Below are positions 10,670 to 20,599 of a stretch of 64,000 bases of DNA, in pieces. Origin of the DNA: Sycobia sp. Sy_11 (Eukaryota > Arthropoda > Insecta > Hymenoptera > Epichrysomallidae). Position numbers and translations under genes: made by a program. Every line of letters starts with the position of its first letter. Within the stretch, counting starts at the first letter, position 1. A model generated the notes under the pieces. It was not told the DNA's origin and searched no databases. It worked only from the letters and a program-made list of their open reading frames with translations. The stretch lies in contig JACCIC010000210.1 in the NCBI GenBank assembly GCA_018907035.1, positions 495,001-559,000 on the forward strand. Direction: 5' to 3'.

Positions 10670-11488
10670 ATATTTTGACTAATTTTCTTTTTTATTTATT
10701 TATTTTATTTATCTCACGAAATTGGACAGTATTTCCTTCAAAAACATACAATTAGAGAATTAATATATTGAATTAATACATATTTTTATCTGTCTTACAG
10801 TACTAATTTCATAGTTTTCTTATTAATTTAATTCAAAACAGTCGAAATAAGTACAATTGTTAATTTTAATTAACTATTATTAAATATTATTAAATATTAT
10901 ACGACATTAGTATAATTTTAATTATAATTTAATTAAATATTGACATATAGGATATTTTCATTGAAGTGATAATTTAGCAATCCTGAGTTTATTAACTAAG
11001 AAATGTATATGAAACTTATTACCAAATAAAAATATATATACCATATGTAAATATAAATAAAATATGAACTTCAAAATTAAATTAATTAACATTAACTTTA
11101 TAATTAACATTAACAATAACTTTATAATTTTATCACAAATATTCTGCTGTCACACACTCTGCATATCTTATAAAGTTTGTATTATATTTGTTCATATGAA
11201 GGGTACTAGATAATTTTCCGTGGCTATGTTAAGTAGGAAAAATATCGAATGCATATTTATTGTGGCCATATTATATTGCACATATTTTTATTTGGTTTTC
11301 AAATCCATTACTCTCAGTATCCATATGTAATGATATTATACTGTACAAATTTTCTATCCTTTTCTTTAATGAATGTTTTATTTTCACGTATAGATGGAAT
11401 TATGAAAAATGTATTCTCCCTGTTCATTTTTTTTGTAAATCTACAGTCTGTTCATTTTTTAAAAATATTCATAACTTTCATTCTTTTC
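10670..11488. other. AT-rich non-coding stretch
   Basis: TA-rich sequence with no recognisable gene. Short open frames near 11250-11480 are compositionally driven. Confidence 0.5.
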
Positions 11489-11501
11489 AAAAGCAGTTTA
11501 T

Positions 11502-11705
11502 GCGGTCTACGATGGCTCGATCGCTAGAGCGAAGGACTACTAACTCGGTGATCCGAGTTCAAATCCCGGTCTCGGCCGATTGATACAGGCACCGCTGTAA
11601 TTATTTACATGTGCTTTGTTTACAAACACATCGTAGACCTCCGTCGCTGATTAGCACCTGTATTTAGAAGCATAAATAGAGTGACGTTAAATAAAATAAA
11701 AAAAA
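11502..11705 (+). mobile_element. tRNA-derived SINE (head, body, tail)
   Basis: The head has an RNA polymerase III A-box-like TGGCTCGATCGCTAGAGCG near 11513 and a B box GAGTTCAAATCCCG near 11556, as in a tRNA gene but without a closing acceptor stem. The body has GACCTCCGTCGCTGATTAGC (11636) and AAGCATAAATAGAGTGACG. The tail is AAATAAAATAAAAAAAA. The body/tail part recurs at 12341-12413. Confidence 0.75.
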
Positions 11706-11905
11706 GATAGATGCTTATAAAAGAACACAAGTAATAGGGCGATGGTACTAAAAATTTTTAGCTGTTATGATAGCGTTACTGTGGCAGGCGGGCGGGTGAA
11801 CAATGTGATGCGCGAGCGCGCATGAGAGGACAGGCCGGGCCAGCTGTACCGAAGAGACGTCAGTATAAGCTAGTATAATACGTGTCGGATGACGTGTATG
11901 ATGTG

Positions 11906-12226
11906 CTATAAGATAATCCGGGGTTTACAGGCTCTTCGATATAGCGCTCTCCAAACCGTCACAGAACCTGGAATGCTCCTTATTTCCGGTTCACAACAGG
12001 GCGTTACAATCCTTGTCAGCGAGGCTGCGACGATCGAAATTGCCGTCGTCGGTCGTGTGTCCTCGTCCTCCTCCTGCTTTTCCTCCCCAAACAAGTCCAT
12101 TGACTTCAAATATTTGCGCCTGCTTCGGGGAGCCTTTTCTGCAGCAGGCATCCGCTTCCCGGTGCTGTTACTGTTGCTGTTGCTTCTGCCGCTGTCTGCC
12201 GTGCTCACAACTACCTTCATTTTCAA
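11906..12226 (-). pseudogene. Unknown protein, copy 2 (truncated)
   Basis: Minus-strand frame from ATG at 12226, closely matching the product at 6548-6173 through GSVTVWRALYRRA. After that the two diverge. Here the frame runs into unrelated sequence and stops within ten codons, and the helical tail and splice donor of copy 1 are missing. The Asn-Ser repeat is shorter. It lies wholly inside the composite SINE insertion, so it is a mobilised fragment rather than a gene. Confidence 0.55.
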
Positions 12227-12340
12227 TTTTTAATATTATTACATTTTGAAATTTGAAGGCAGATTGTGATGGAAACACTGACTGCGATTCCGCTTTTATA
12301 GAGCTTTAGAATGCTGCCCTTCTATCAGAAAACGTCAAGC

Positions 12341-12413
12341 GACCTCCGTCGCTGATTAGCACCGATAATTGGAAGCATAAATAAAGCGACGTTAAATAAC
12401 ATAAAAAAAAAAA
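12341..12413 (+). repeat. Second SINE tail copy
   Basis: GACCTCCGTCGCTGATTAGC and GGAAGCATAAATAAAGCGAC plus an A-rich tail repeat the 3' part of the SINE at 11636-11705 with a few differences. Confidence 0.85.
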
Positions 12414-12680
12414 GCAGTTTATTTGTGTAATATATAAATTTTTAAGAATTGAATGACTAGAAAACCACATATAAAAATGAAAATATACTTACTCAGATTC
12501 ATTTCTTTAGACTATTTCTCACTCAAATATATTTTTTGAAAAAATGCACGATAAGACCAAAATTAAATTACGAAAATTACGAAAAGATATTAGATCTGCA
12601 TAATTACTAAATATAAACTGCAACTGGAATACAGGAAGTAAATTAATAAAAACAATCTATATAATTTATAATAAGTAAAA

Positions 12681-12682
<2 letters not shown>

Positions 12683-12728
<46 letters not shown>
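12683..12728. repeat. (TA)n microsatellite
   Basis: About 46 bp of uninterrupted TA dinucleotide. Confidence 0.95.
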
Positions 12729-12729
<1 letters not shown>

Positions 12730-12731
<2 letters not shown>

Positions 12732-13335
12732 TGTGATGCGACGAAAATTTTATAGATTTATCTCTTCTACTTATTCGCGCACATAACTTTTTCTTCTTGT
12801 GTCCTACACATCTGTGTCTCTCTAAGGAGGTCCCGCCAGCCTGAAAAAGGGAATTCGAGAAAAGGAAAATTTTTCGCGTGGTAGGACCCGAACTTTTTTT
12901 TTCAACAGAATTTATTTGGTTTACAATAGTTTCCGCATTTACACCCAATAACCCTGACTACGCACCTACTCTGTTCCCGGTCCGCGTATCCGGCGCGTCC
13001 CGACCGCGATCCGAGACCCGGCGCACTCGCCCTATAGGGGGGGGGGTAAGGGGACGGGAAGGAAAAGAGAAGGATCCGGGTCACCGTACACGCGCGCGGT
13101 AAAGTACCGAGCTGAGCGGCAGAGCTCGTTGCCACGCGAGGCACACTCACCACCGCGGTGCTGGGGGAGGTCTATGACAGGTCCTGATGACAGAAGGCGC
13201 GCCCCTTAAACGACCACCGTCCACGTACGGGCCGTTTTTCTTCTCTGGATCTGCACCCGTAACTCGTCGTTGCCGACATCTACGCGGATTCGTAGCCCGC
13301 GTCGTTCTCCTGAACTCCTTTTTCCTTTCCTTCTG

Positions 13336-13391
<56 letters not shown>

Positions 13392-13545
13392 ACTCACTCC
13401 TTTTCTCTCCTTTTCTCTCTATCGCACTCTCCAGAACTTTGCTCCTCGGCGTCCGACAATGGAGTGTCTCTCTACCGCGCGCCTTACAATTCGCCGGGGA
13501 AGACGGACGGGCCAAGGGAGGAGGGGTGCGGCGGCGGCCGACTAA
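12730..13545. other. GC-rich island with a CT microsatellite
   Basis: A sharply bounded CpG-rich block in otherwise AT-rich intron DNA. It contains a G-run at about 13037-13047 and a (CT)n tract at 13339-13387. A donor-like sequence, GGTG|GTGAGT on the minus strand, lies near 13150. Open frames on both strands reflect composition, and I recognise no protein. It could be an LTR/leader of an unknown retroelement or a promoter. Confidence 0.4.
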
Positions 13546-13719
13546 GAACTTACATACTAAATTGCTTTACACACAAAATCAGAGAATGTCTTACATACTA
13601 TCCTATTATTAATTTAACCCTTATTCTATTCTTTTTGAATTATTTAATACATAAACTTATACGACTAAAGTCTCTTCTTCCTTCGCGTCCTCTTCTTTAA
13701 CCACCGACTGGATGATAAT

Positions 13720-14340
13720 TGTATTGGCCTTCTTTTCTCTTTCTTTAATTGCTTATTGATTATTTAGATTTCTTGTTATTATTAAATCACATAATTCAAT
13801 CCCCTTAACGTACGTTTACCGGATTATTTATCCTTTTAGCAGTATATACTATATTTTTTTGTAATTATTATTATTATTTCACTTATACTGTATTATTTAT
13901 TTTTCTTCACTTTGTCTTTCTCACTCCTTATTTTATCTTAAATTTATCATTATTCATATTTTTACCTTTACTTCACTCTCTTCTTTATTATCTTAACTTT
14001 ACTTCCCTTTGTCTCTTTCGTTCACTAATTTATCTTTATTTTATCACTATTCCTTATTATCACTATTCATTTTTTTCCTTTACTATTTATATTCATCTTT
14101 ACATCAATCTCTTATTTATTATCTTAACTTTACTTCACTTTGTCTTTTCCATTCACTAATTTATCTTTATTTTATTACTATACATTATTCTCATTATTCA
14201 TATTTGTCCTTTATTATTTATATATTATCCTCTTCATCTTATTATCATTCATTTTCATCTTATTATCATTATTCTCTTTATTTTATAATTATTCATATTT
14301 GTCCTTCTCATTCATTATTCATTTCATCATTTCATTCATC
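13720..14340. repeat. Pyrimidine/AT low-complexity tract
   Basis: Degenerate repeats of TTTATTATCTTAACTTTACTTC..., ATTCATCTTTA and TTATCATTATTC. Two long similar stretches (about 13960-14080 and 14110-14240) look like an imperfect duplication of about 130 bp. Confidence 0.55.
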
Positions 14341-14615
14341 TGGGACTGATGAGCTCGAAACGTTGGACAAGTCTTCAATTAGGTAAGGGTGTTGGGGACA
14401 GTCAGACTGCACTTTACTAACAGAGAATTTTTTCAGCTAATATTTTATTTTCAAATTAGTCTACGGGGGTGAGTGTAAACAAGGACAGTCTGACTGTCAT
14501 TATAATTTTAATTTAATTTTTAATTTAATTTTTATTTTATTTTTATTTATTTGTATTCTTTATTTTTAGATTGAATTGATTGGACTGTAAGACCAATAAA
14601 GAAATATTTATTAAT
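14341..14615 (+). mobile_element. Penelope-like element 3' end, copy 2
   Basis: From a shortened hammerhead-like core to GGACTGTAAGACCAATAAA and ATATTTATTAATTT, this matches the Penelope copy at 10338-10660 closely in the same orientation. It has no coding sequence. The low-complexity tract abuts it on the left and the 31-bp inverted sequence on the right. Confidence 0.7.
14346..14373 (+). ncRNA. Hammerhead-like motif with collapsed stem II, copy 2
   Basis: CTGATGA GCTC GAAACGTTGGACAAGTC keeps both conserved cores but has only four bases where the stem II hairpin should be, so it is probably inactive. Confidence 0.45.
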
Positions 14616-14646
14616 TTGTATATGGGCAGTCGACATAAGTACAATT
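14616..14646 (-). repeat. 31-bp sequence, inverted partner of 9314-9344
   Basis: Exact reverse complement of 9314-9344. The 5.3-kb interval between the partners holds the Gypsy fragment, two Penelope ends and the composite SINE. Confidence 0.85.
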
Positions 14647-14649
14647 AAA

Positions 14650-15370
14650 ACGTAAACAAAAAAATTTACAAGTATACAACAAAACTACACATATACAGAC
14701 ACAAGACATCAAGACTACCAGCACACAGGCAGTATCGAACATTAGTTTCAGTTTTTTATTATAGCATCCGCGTTTGAACACAGAAACCGCTGGATGCACG
14801 CCGCAAACTTGTATTTAATAGTCGAGGAGTATAAGGACACTGTGTAAAAATACAGATACGCGTAAAAACCCTTATCGGCACAGACACATGACTAGTTTTC
14901 CAATGGTGTACATGGTTAAGCAAATGAAATAAGAATATCACATAAGATGAAAGTTATTTTTCCATTATTTACCCCGCTCTCGACTTCCCGACTCTTGATC
15001 CGACTCAGAATATCCACTAGAGCATTCCGCAGAATGAATGATCTGGTTCATTTCTATACCTGAAAGTTTCGGTTTCTTAGGGCCATAAACCATACGGCGT
15101 ATATAGTTTATGATGGGTAAACAATTATGAGAAAATATATAAAGAGCGGCGATACCCATGTACGAGCGTATCTGTCATTAAGTGCGTATTTGTAAAGGTT
15201 TTACGGGCCTACCCCCTCCACCTAAGGAGTGGGGAGAAATTTGTAGAAAGCATGATGAGGTGATGTGACACGAACAAATATTTGTATACGGCAGATACCC
15301 GTGAGTTTTCAAGCCACGTACACCGTAGATTAAAATAAAGTCTATGTTTGATTTCTAGTATTGCAAATAA
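14650..15370. other. No gene recognised
   Basis: Mixed-composition DNA without a convincing coding frame or element end. The T-rich motif at 15368-15373 is an AATAAA in minus orientation that fits the ORF that follows. Confidence 0.4.
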
Positions 15371-15374
15371 AGTT

Positions 15375-15891
15375 TTATTCATTTTCCTTCTTTTCCGTAT
15401 CTTCTACTTTTAATCCTAAAAAAGGAGGTTGCTGGTGCATACTGGCCAAAGTTATGTGCAATTCTTGTAACTCTTTCTGCAGATTTTTATTAATGTTCCT
15501 TTTCTGTACCGACCAGGTTTGTAGTATTTCTTGCATATTAGTTAATGCAAGACTAATTGCATGGTTGTATACGTGACTATCAGCCTGAGTCTCGACCGTC
15601 ATGGATGGCTCATGAGTTGCGACTAACGCCTGCTGGTTATTGTCATCCGTGACACACGTTTGGCCTACACCCGCCTTCACTCGTTGTGGCCATCTAGAGT
15701 GGTGATTCATGTGCCGCACTGCATGCCAGCGGTGTGTGCGTACTTATTTCCGCCAAATGTAAATCATTCACATGATGCATCTGTTGACTGGTGGCTGTTG
15801 TGCTACGCCTTTCGCCTCTGTGCGGATTAGCCTCTGGAGACTGTTGTAGGTCAACTGCTGTATTATTCTGATCAACATATCGTGCTTCCAT
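15375..15891 (-). pseudogene. Gln/His-rich ORF of unknown family, one frameshift
   Basis: Two overlapping minus-strand frames (15891-15694 and 15719-15375) read as one protein of about 170 residues broken by a single shift near 15705. The first part is MEARYVDQNN, QSPEANPHRGERRS and TSQQMHHVNDLHLAEIS. The second has a predicted helix NMQEILQTWSVQKRNINKNL with QKELQELHI, then QPPFLGLKVEDTEKK. AATAAA lies directly after the stop, on the same strand. The coiled-coil-like helix and the Gln richness would suit a gag-like or ORF1 protein of a retroelement, but no partner gene is adjacent and I do not recognise it. Confidence 0.35.
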
Positions 15892-15899
15892 ATTGTTTA

Positions 15900-17580
15900 A
15901 AATACATGTTTTATTTCATCACTCATTGTCGATGTAACAATAATTGTTAACAGCTTCTTATATCTGCATGCGTGTATTTTTGTTGTGTCCCTTTCGCTTT
16001 CGTACTCTATTAAGCTTGCCAGGCTATAGTTACCTGCTAATGAACGGTACAGCCTACCAGACCTTTAAAACGGAGAACCTCTAGCTTCGTGTTCGAACTC
16101 CGTTTTTATGATGTTTATCTCCTCTTCGTATAAGCTATTGAGTCAGTCATCACAATCGCTTGTAGGGTTTCTCATCGCCAATAACTTAACAATTTGATTA
16201 CTATATCATATTTAGAAAAAATAACATTTTTACCTGCAACGTAAAAGAAGGAACGAGAAAATTTTACTTAAAGAACGGGAAAATCAAGTTTTGATCGATT
16301 TTAAAAATTAATTTTAATATTAAATTTTAATTTAAATAAAATTCAAAATTAAATTTAAAATTAAAAAAAATTTAATAAAAAAACTGTAAAAAAAGATCGG
16401 TAAGATGCCAATTACGCAAAAAAACAAAAAACATCTAATTACAGTCAGTCAAGTAAGAGCGTGCTCGACTTTACTGACAGATGATGGAAAATTTCGCTCT
16501 AATTCTTTCGGGAGCGGATAGAGGAAAGCTTTGTCCTTCATCCATAATAATCAATAAAAATTAAGTTATCGTTGATCTTTTGAAAGAGAATCACGTTAAA
16601 CGCCATGAGTGCTAAATATGCGTCGTGCTACGAGGTTATGTTCCTTTGCATCCACCCTGAAGGTCCCTAAATCTCGCAATCGGAGGTTGCTATATATATA
16701 TATATGAAAGTCGACGGCATTTGCACAGAAGTGAGTAGAGTACTATAAAGTGGTTAACAATATCGATGATTTACCAGAACGTGGTTCAATAGGAATAGTG
16801 GACAAAATAGATGAAGAACGAATGAATCTGTTTTCGCGGAATCATGTTTTAACACTGCGGCAAGGACAATCAAAATTAATGGCAAAAGGTTTAGATATAT
16901 CCTACGAATTGAACAATTGAACAATCCTATCTGCAATCCTTTTATTGCAAAATTAATGAAACAAATTACCAAAAAGTTCGAATTTCAATAAACTAATAAC
17001 ACAGTTACTAATAGTTTTTAAATGCTCTTTTATATGTTCACAACGCATATATTTTACAAATGTATCACAAAATTTTTCAGTTATTACCTTGAAATTTGTT
17101 TCAGGAATATTTTGTTAGTAACCGAATTTTCATTTTATGAATGTCAAAGTTTCTGTTGCAAGGGTCATACTTTTTTGTCTTTTTGATCTCGATTCAACAA
17201 AACTATATAATATTGACAAAGGTCTTGTACTACATATTTTCTTTTTTTTTTCTTCTGATTGTAATTTGTTATATATTACTATTGCATTGGCAATCGAAAC
17301 TTGAATCAATCGAAAAACCAAACAACACTTCCATTTTTTATCTTATCGCAGGTAGTAAAGAATTGCAATGTTGATCATGAAGATCGATTTCACCCATATA
17401 ACTATTATACTTGGAAAAAGCTTGAAGAAATAAAATTGTTTGATCATGCCACCTCTCTAAAATTTCATTATTCTCGCATATTATTTGAATAGTTTTTTTT
17501 CTTTGTCGATAAAAAATTATATAATAGAAACATCTTCTGAAAATGGATTAAATTTGAATAATACAGATTTAAATAAATTT
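15900..17580. other. Intron DNA, no gene recognised
   Basis: AT-rich with short low-complexity runs. The stretch near 17390-17580 may already belong to the piggyBac relic to its right, but I cannot read motifs in it. Confidence 0.4.
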
Positions 17581-17589
17581 AAAGCTGCT

Positions 17590-18240
17590 ATTATGATCGC
17601 TATTTTCAACTCGAGATACGACAGACAGACTATTGGTCAAATCAATCAATGATTAGCTGTCTATGAATTGCAAATATTATGTCAAGGAATATCTCTGTGA
17701 AATAAAGAAAAACATGAAATTCTATAAAGCTCAAGATCATGATGGCAACAATAAAGTTTGGAAAATACGTACATTGTATAATTTATTTCGAGAGAACTTA
17801 ATCAACTTTCGCTTTTTAACAATAATTTTTCGATTGTTGAAGTTATGGTGAAATATTTTATGAGACTCTTTATTCTAGCGATTTTTACCATGTATATTTT
17901 GATAACTTCGTTACCTCACCTGATCTGCTTATTCATTTAACAAATATAGGATTATTGGCGACTTTCAGACAAAATCGTATAAAATACGAACTAGAAATGC
18001 CAAAAAAATGTGACGTAGGAACATGTTTAGTAGTTCATCGGAAAAATTCTCAACTGAATTAGATAACGGTGATGGACTCAAAACCTGTATCTATATTTAT
18101 TACAGGCTTTAGTAATGGACCGAAGACCATGAAGAGGTGGCATGACCAGGTTAAGGAAACAATTTTATTTCCTCAAGCTTTGTCCAAGTATTTTAATTGT
18201 GCTTTTGTCAACTTCTTATATACAAATTAATAAATATTTT
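17590..18240 (+). pseudogene. piggyBac-like transposase relic
   Basis: Heavily decayed plus-strand coding of a piggyBac-type transposase in several frames. In order: YWSNQS and NIMSRNIS near 17635-17695 (family 'YW...MSRNRF'); KVWKIRTLYNLF near 17755; NFSIVEVMVKYF near 17825 (family 'SxDExMVxYxGR', with the Asp/Glu pair changed); a 'YFDNFVTSPDLLIHL' equivalent near 17895; IGLLATFRQNRIKYE near 17950; and TMKRWHDQVKETI...PQALSKYFN near 18130-18195. Order and spacing fit the family well, but stops and shifts make it inactive. Terminal repeats and TTAA duplications were not located. Confidence 0.6.
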
Positions 18241-18472
18241 CATTGATATTGCAGTCCAAATAAATAAATAGAAAATAATAATAATACGTAATAATATCAA
18301 TTTATATTTATATTAATATACAAAAAATAAAAATTAAAATTAAAAATTATAATGACAGTCAGACTGTCCTTGTGTAAAATCACCTCTGTAGACTAATTTG
18401 AAAATAAAATATTAGCTGAAATAAAATTTTATGTTAATAAACTGCAATCTGACTGTCCCCACCACCCTTCAG

Positions 18473-18522
18473 GACTTGTTGTATTAGTCCAACGTTTCGA
18501 GATCGCTACGGCTCCTCATCAG
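18473..18522 (-). ncRNA. Hammerhead-ribozyme-like motif (Penelope), copy 3
   Basis: On the minus strand: CTGATGA, a short hairpin with GAG/CTC, GAAAC, then a GTTG...CAAC helix and AAGTC. The two conserved cores are intact. The stem III side is longer than in copies 1 and 2. Confidence 0.55.
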
Positions 18523-18628
18523 GGACTAAGCTAAACCTTATATTCTAATCAATATATATCCTATCCCCACTACCAAATTTAGTAAATTAAATATAAAATC
18601 CCCCTCGACACAAAATTTTCAAAACCAA

Positions 18629-18991
18629 TCAATTTAATAAGGAATGATAAATGTTATCTAATTTACTAGACTCTAACACTAAATTCATATTATTTTGATT
18701 CTTGGAAATGTGAATACTTTCAAGACTCTCCCTTTTATACTTATTATTCATACCATGTTCTAAAATATCCACATTCATAAAATCAAAAGAACGTAAAAAC
18801 TTTAAACAATGATCCTTTAAACTGAAAGTAATATGTGAACTACGTAAACCATATTTATGTTCATAAATTCTCTTTTTTAAATATCTATCTGTTCGTCCAA
18901 TGTAGTAATTATTACAATCCATAAATTTAATTTTGTAAACAACTCCAGATTTTAAACATAGATCATCCTTATCTTCGCAATTATTAAACAA
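18629..18991 (-). CDS. Penelope GIY-YIG endonuclease domain
   Basis: An open frame of 120 codons: a Cys pair in the first 14 residues, SGVVYKIKFMDCNNYYIGRT with the GIY-YIG variant VYKI/YYIG, the conserved Arg in RYLKKRIYEHKYGLR, SHITFSLKDHC, and LESIHISKNQNNMN with the family's catalytic-site Glu nearby. In Penelope-like elements this domain nicks target DNA and is fused to the C-terminus of an RT. Here the RT part is separated and broken, so this is an intact domain within a dead element. Confidence 0.8.
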   Translation of the reverse strand: MFNNCEDKDDLCLKSGVVYKIKFMDCNNYYIGRTDRYLKKRIYEHKYGLRSSHITFSLKDHCLKFLRSFDFMNVDILEHGMNNKYKRESLESIHISKNQNNMNLVLESSKLDNIYHSLLN

Positions 18992-19194
18992 CTTACAACT
19001 GATAAAGAAATATCAAATGAAGTAGTAAACACCATGTCTAAAGGTGCTAAACATGGAATATTATACTCTAAATATAATCTCCCGATCAAATAAATCATCG
19101 CAGAGGTTGAAAGTAATCTTTTTGGTTTAAATGATGAAGTGAAAAAGTAAGGTAGGGCATTTTTGGTTAAAATAAATTATTAAAATAATAACAC

Positions 19195-19400
19195 GGCTAA
19201 TAAAAGTACCTTCTACTAAAACTGTACTAATAAATTATATACTTACTGCAATTAAGATATCATCTAAATATCTGTAATAGATAAGTACATCAGAACATAA
19301 TGAGTTTTGTCCTCAACATCATTCATGGTTATATCAGCTAAAATAGGAACCACGAGGTTCCTCATAGGCGTGAAAAAAATTGTTTCTAAATCTTTTTATT
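19195..19400 (-). pseudogene. Penelope reverse transcriptase fragment
   Basis: The minus strand reads MRNLVVPILADITMNDVED, the 'PxADI' RT block. After a one-base shift comes LIYYRYLDDILIAVS, the catalytic YxDD block in the Penelope form YRYLDDIL. Both blocks are short and frameshifted relative to each other. Confidence 0.7.
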
Positions 19401-19959
19401 AAAACAAAAATAGTTTTTATTAAAAATAAATTTGACCTATATACTCATATATACATCAAACGTCTCGTTAACTTAAAAACATATTAAAAAAAAATTAATC
19501 ATTATTTCGATTTTTTTATGTAAAAATAATGAATTTGGAAACTCATATATACTTGTTATTAAGATATAGATGATCAATAAGTTCGATAACCTTTTTATAA
19601 TAAGAATTCTCAAGCCCCTCATAACAGCCATAAACTGCCGACATCACCTTTTCATTGTTGCAAAATCTTTTACTAACGAGCCATTAAGTAAATTGAAGGA
19701 TTAACCATGAAGAATCTCGCATGCGCGCTGCCGTACATGTATGCCGTACATCCCGTAACGTAAAAATATAGTTAGAATTAAAATTTTAAGTTGTTTGTAG
19801 TTAGGATGGTTGATACAAACATATAGAATATGTGGTACTTGAACGCTGTTTTGAGAAAAACGCGTTTAAAGTTTTTGTAAAGGAAAAATCGAAGAAAAAA
19901 TTATCTTACACTCAATCAGCGATACCTGGGCCATACAATATGCCTTCAACTTGTTCCAG

Positions 19960-20580
19960 GCGAGTATTTTCATCTAATTTAGCCTGCTTTTTTGATTTCT
20001 GCTCTCCTTAGAATGCTCAGTCGAGCGGCAGTTCTCTCGAACGATGCGTTGTTGGTCGCGCATATTGTCGAACTGCTTGGCGGTTTGGCCGATTTTCAGG
20101 CCCATAATTTCCATTATTTTCAAAAATGGGCTGAATCCTTCATTAAAAATGCAGGCAGCAGTGAGGCATGCAATTTTAATGACGTTTTTCCATTATAGAC
20201 ATGCTTCGGTGCCATAGCCCAAACTGTTGAATTAAAACACTCATTGTTATTTTGAGTGTTTCTGCCCAAACATCTCTTCAGCAATTCCGTTTTTGTTAGA
20301 TCTTCATAGATCGGTTTCAGCACCTCTTGTACGTCACTAACAAAAGCAGGACGATGTTTATAATTTGTTAAAGCGTTGTTTGCTTCGGCCTTCTAATATT
20401 TGCACCAGCTGTCTGAATAGTACGTATGCTGTGGTTTGGAGTCTGTTGAGATTTTGTGCTAATAGACGGCCCAAATCTCGTTTCGCATGCCTTCTATTGA
20501 ATTTCAATTCAGCATGGAATTTAGATGGACGACTAGAAGTTTTCTGTGCACGATATACTTTCTTCGTATCCATTATGAAT
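19960..20580 (-). pseudogene. Mutator-like (MULE) transposase-domain relic
   Basis: Minus-strand frames give VLKPIYEDLTKTELLKRCLG then RNTQNNNECFNSTVWAMAPK (20310-20205) and, after a shift, CIFNEGFSPFLKIMEIMGLK followed by GQTAKQFDNMRDQQRI (20150-20040). The 'PIYxxL...LLxRCLxxxTQNxNExxNxxxWxxxPK' string is what I know from Mutator-like transposase-domain proteins common in insect genomes. The block at 20573-20358 (MDTKKVYRAQKTSSRPSKFH) is open but not clearly the same reading. Zinc-ribbon and terminal repeats were not found. Confidence 0.55.
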
Positions 20581-20599
20581 AGATAGATGCTTCACTTTT

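Larger units (their letters stand above)
11489..12422 (+). mobile_element. Composite SINE carrying a gene fragment, with 13-bp target duplication
   Basis: AAAAGCAGTTTAT occurs at 11489-11501 and again at 12410-12422, as expected of a target-site duplication from target-primed insertion. Between the copies lie a complete tRNA-derived SINE (11502 to about 11705), unique GC-rich DNA (to 11930), the duplicated unknown-gene segment (11931-12335), and a second SINE tail (12341-12413) ending in an A-run. The first SINE has no duplication after its own tail. The simplest reading is that the whole 0.9-kb assembly was inserted as a unit. Insertion of the middle part into a resident SINE is the alternative. 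Confidence 0.7.
18345..19400 (-). mobile_element. Penelope-like element, copy 3, with RT and GIY-YIG remnants
   Basis: Minus-strand order: RT remnant (19390-19200), an intervening block, GIY-YIG endonuclease domain (18991-18629), 3' UTR with a hammerhead-like core (18522-18473) and the shared 3' tail. The block at about 19003-19150 reads as Penelope sequence on the plus strand (EISNEVVNTMSKGAKHG, AEVESNLFGL), so it is inverted relative to the rest. The element is a rearranged relic. Confidence 0.75.

Noticed and set aside
11504..11580. Functional tRNA gene
   Set aside because: A and B boxes are present, but the ends do not form an acceptor stem and the sequence continues into a SINE body with an A-rich tail.
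13187..13612. Long open frames on both strands across the GC-rich island and CT tract
   Set aside because: The frames are driven by (CT)n and GC-rich composition, with Ser/Leu or Arg/Glu runs and no protein-like pattern.
16030..16110. Second tRNA-like B box (GTGTTCGAACTCCG)
   Set aside because: No A box at the right distance and no cloverleaf.
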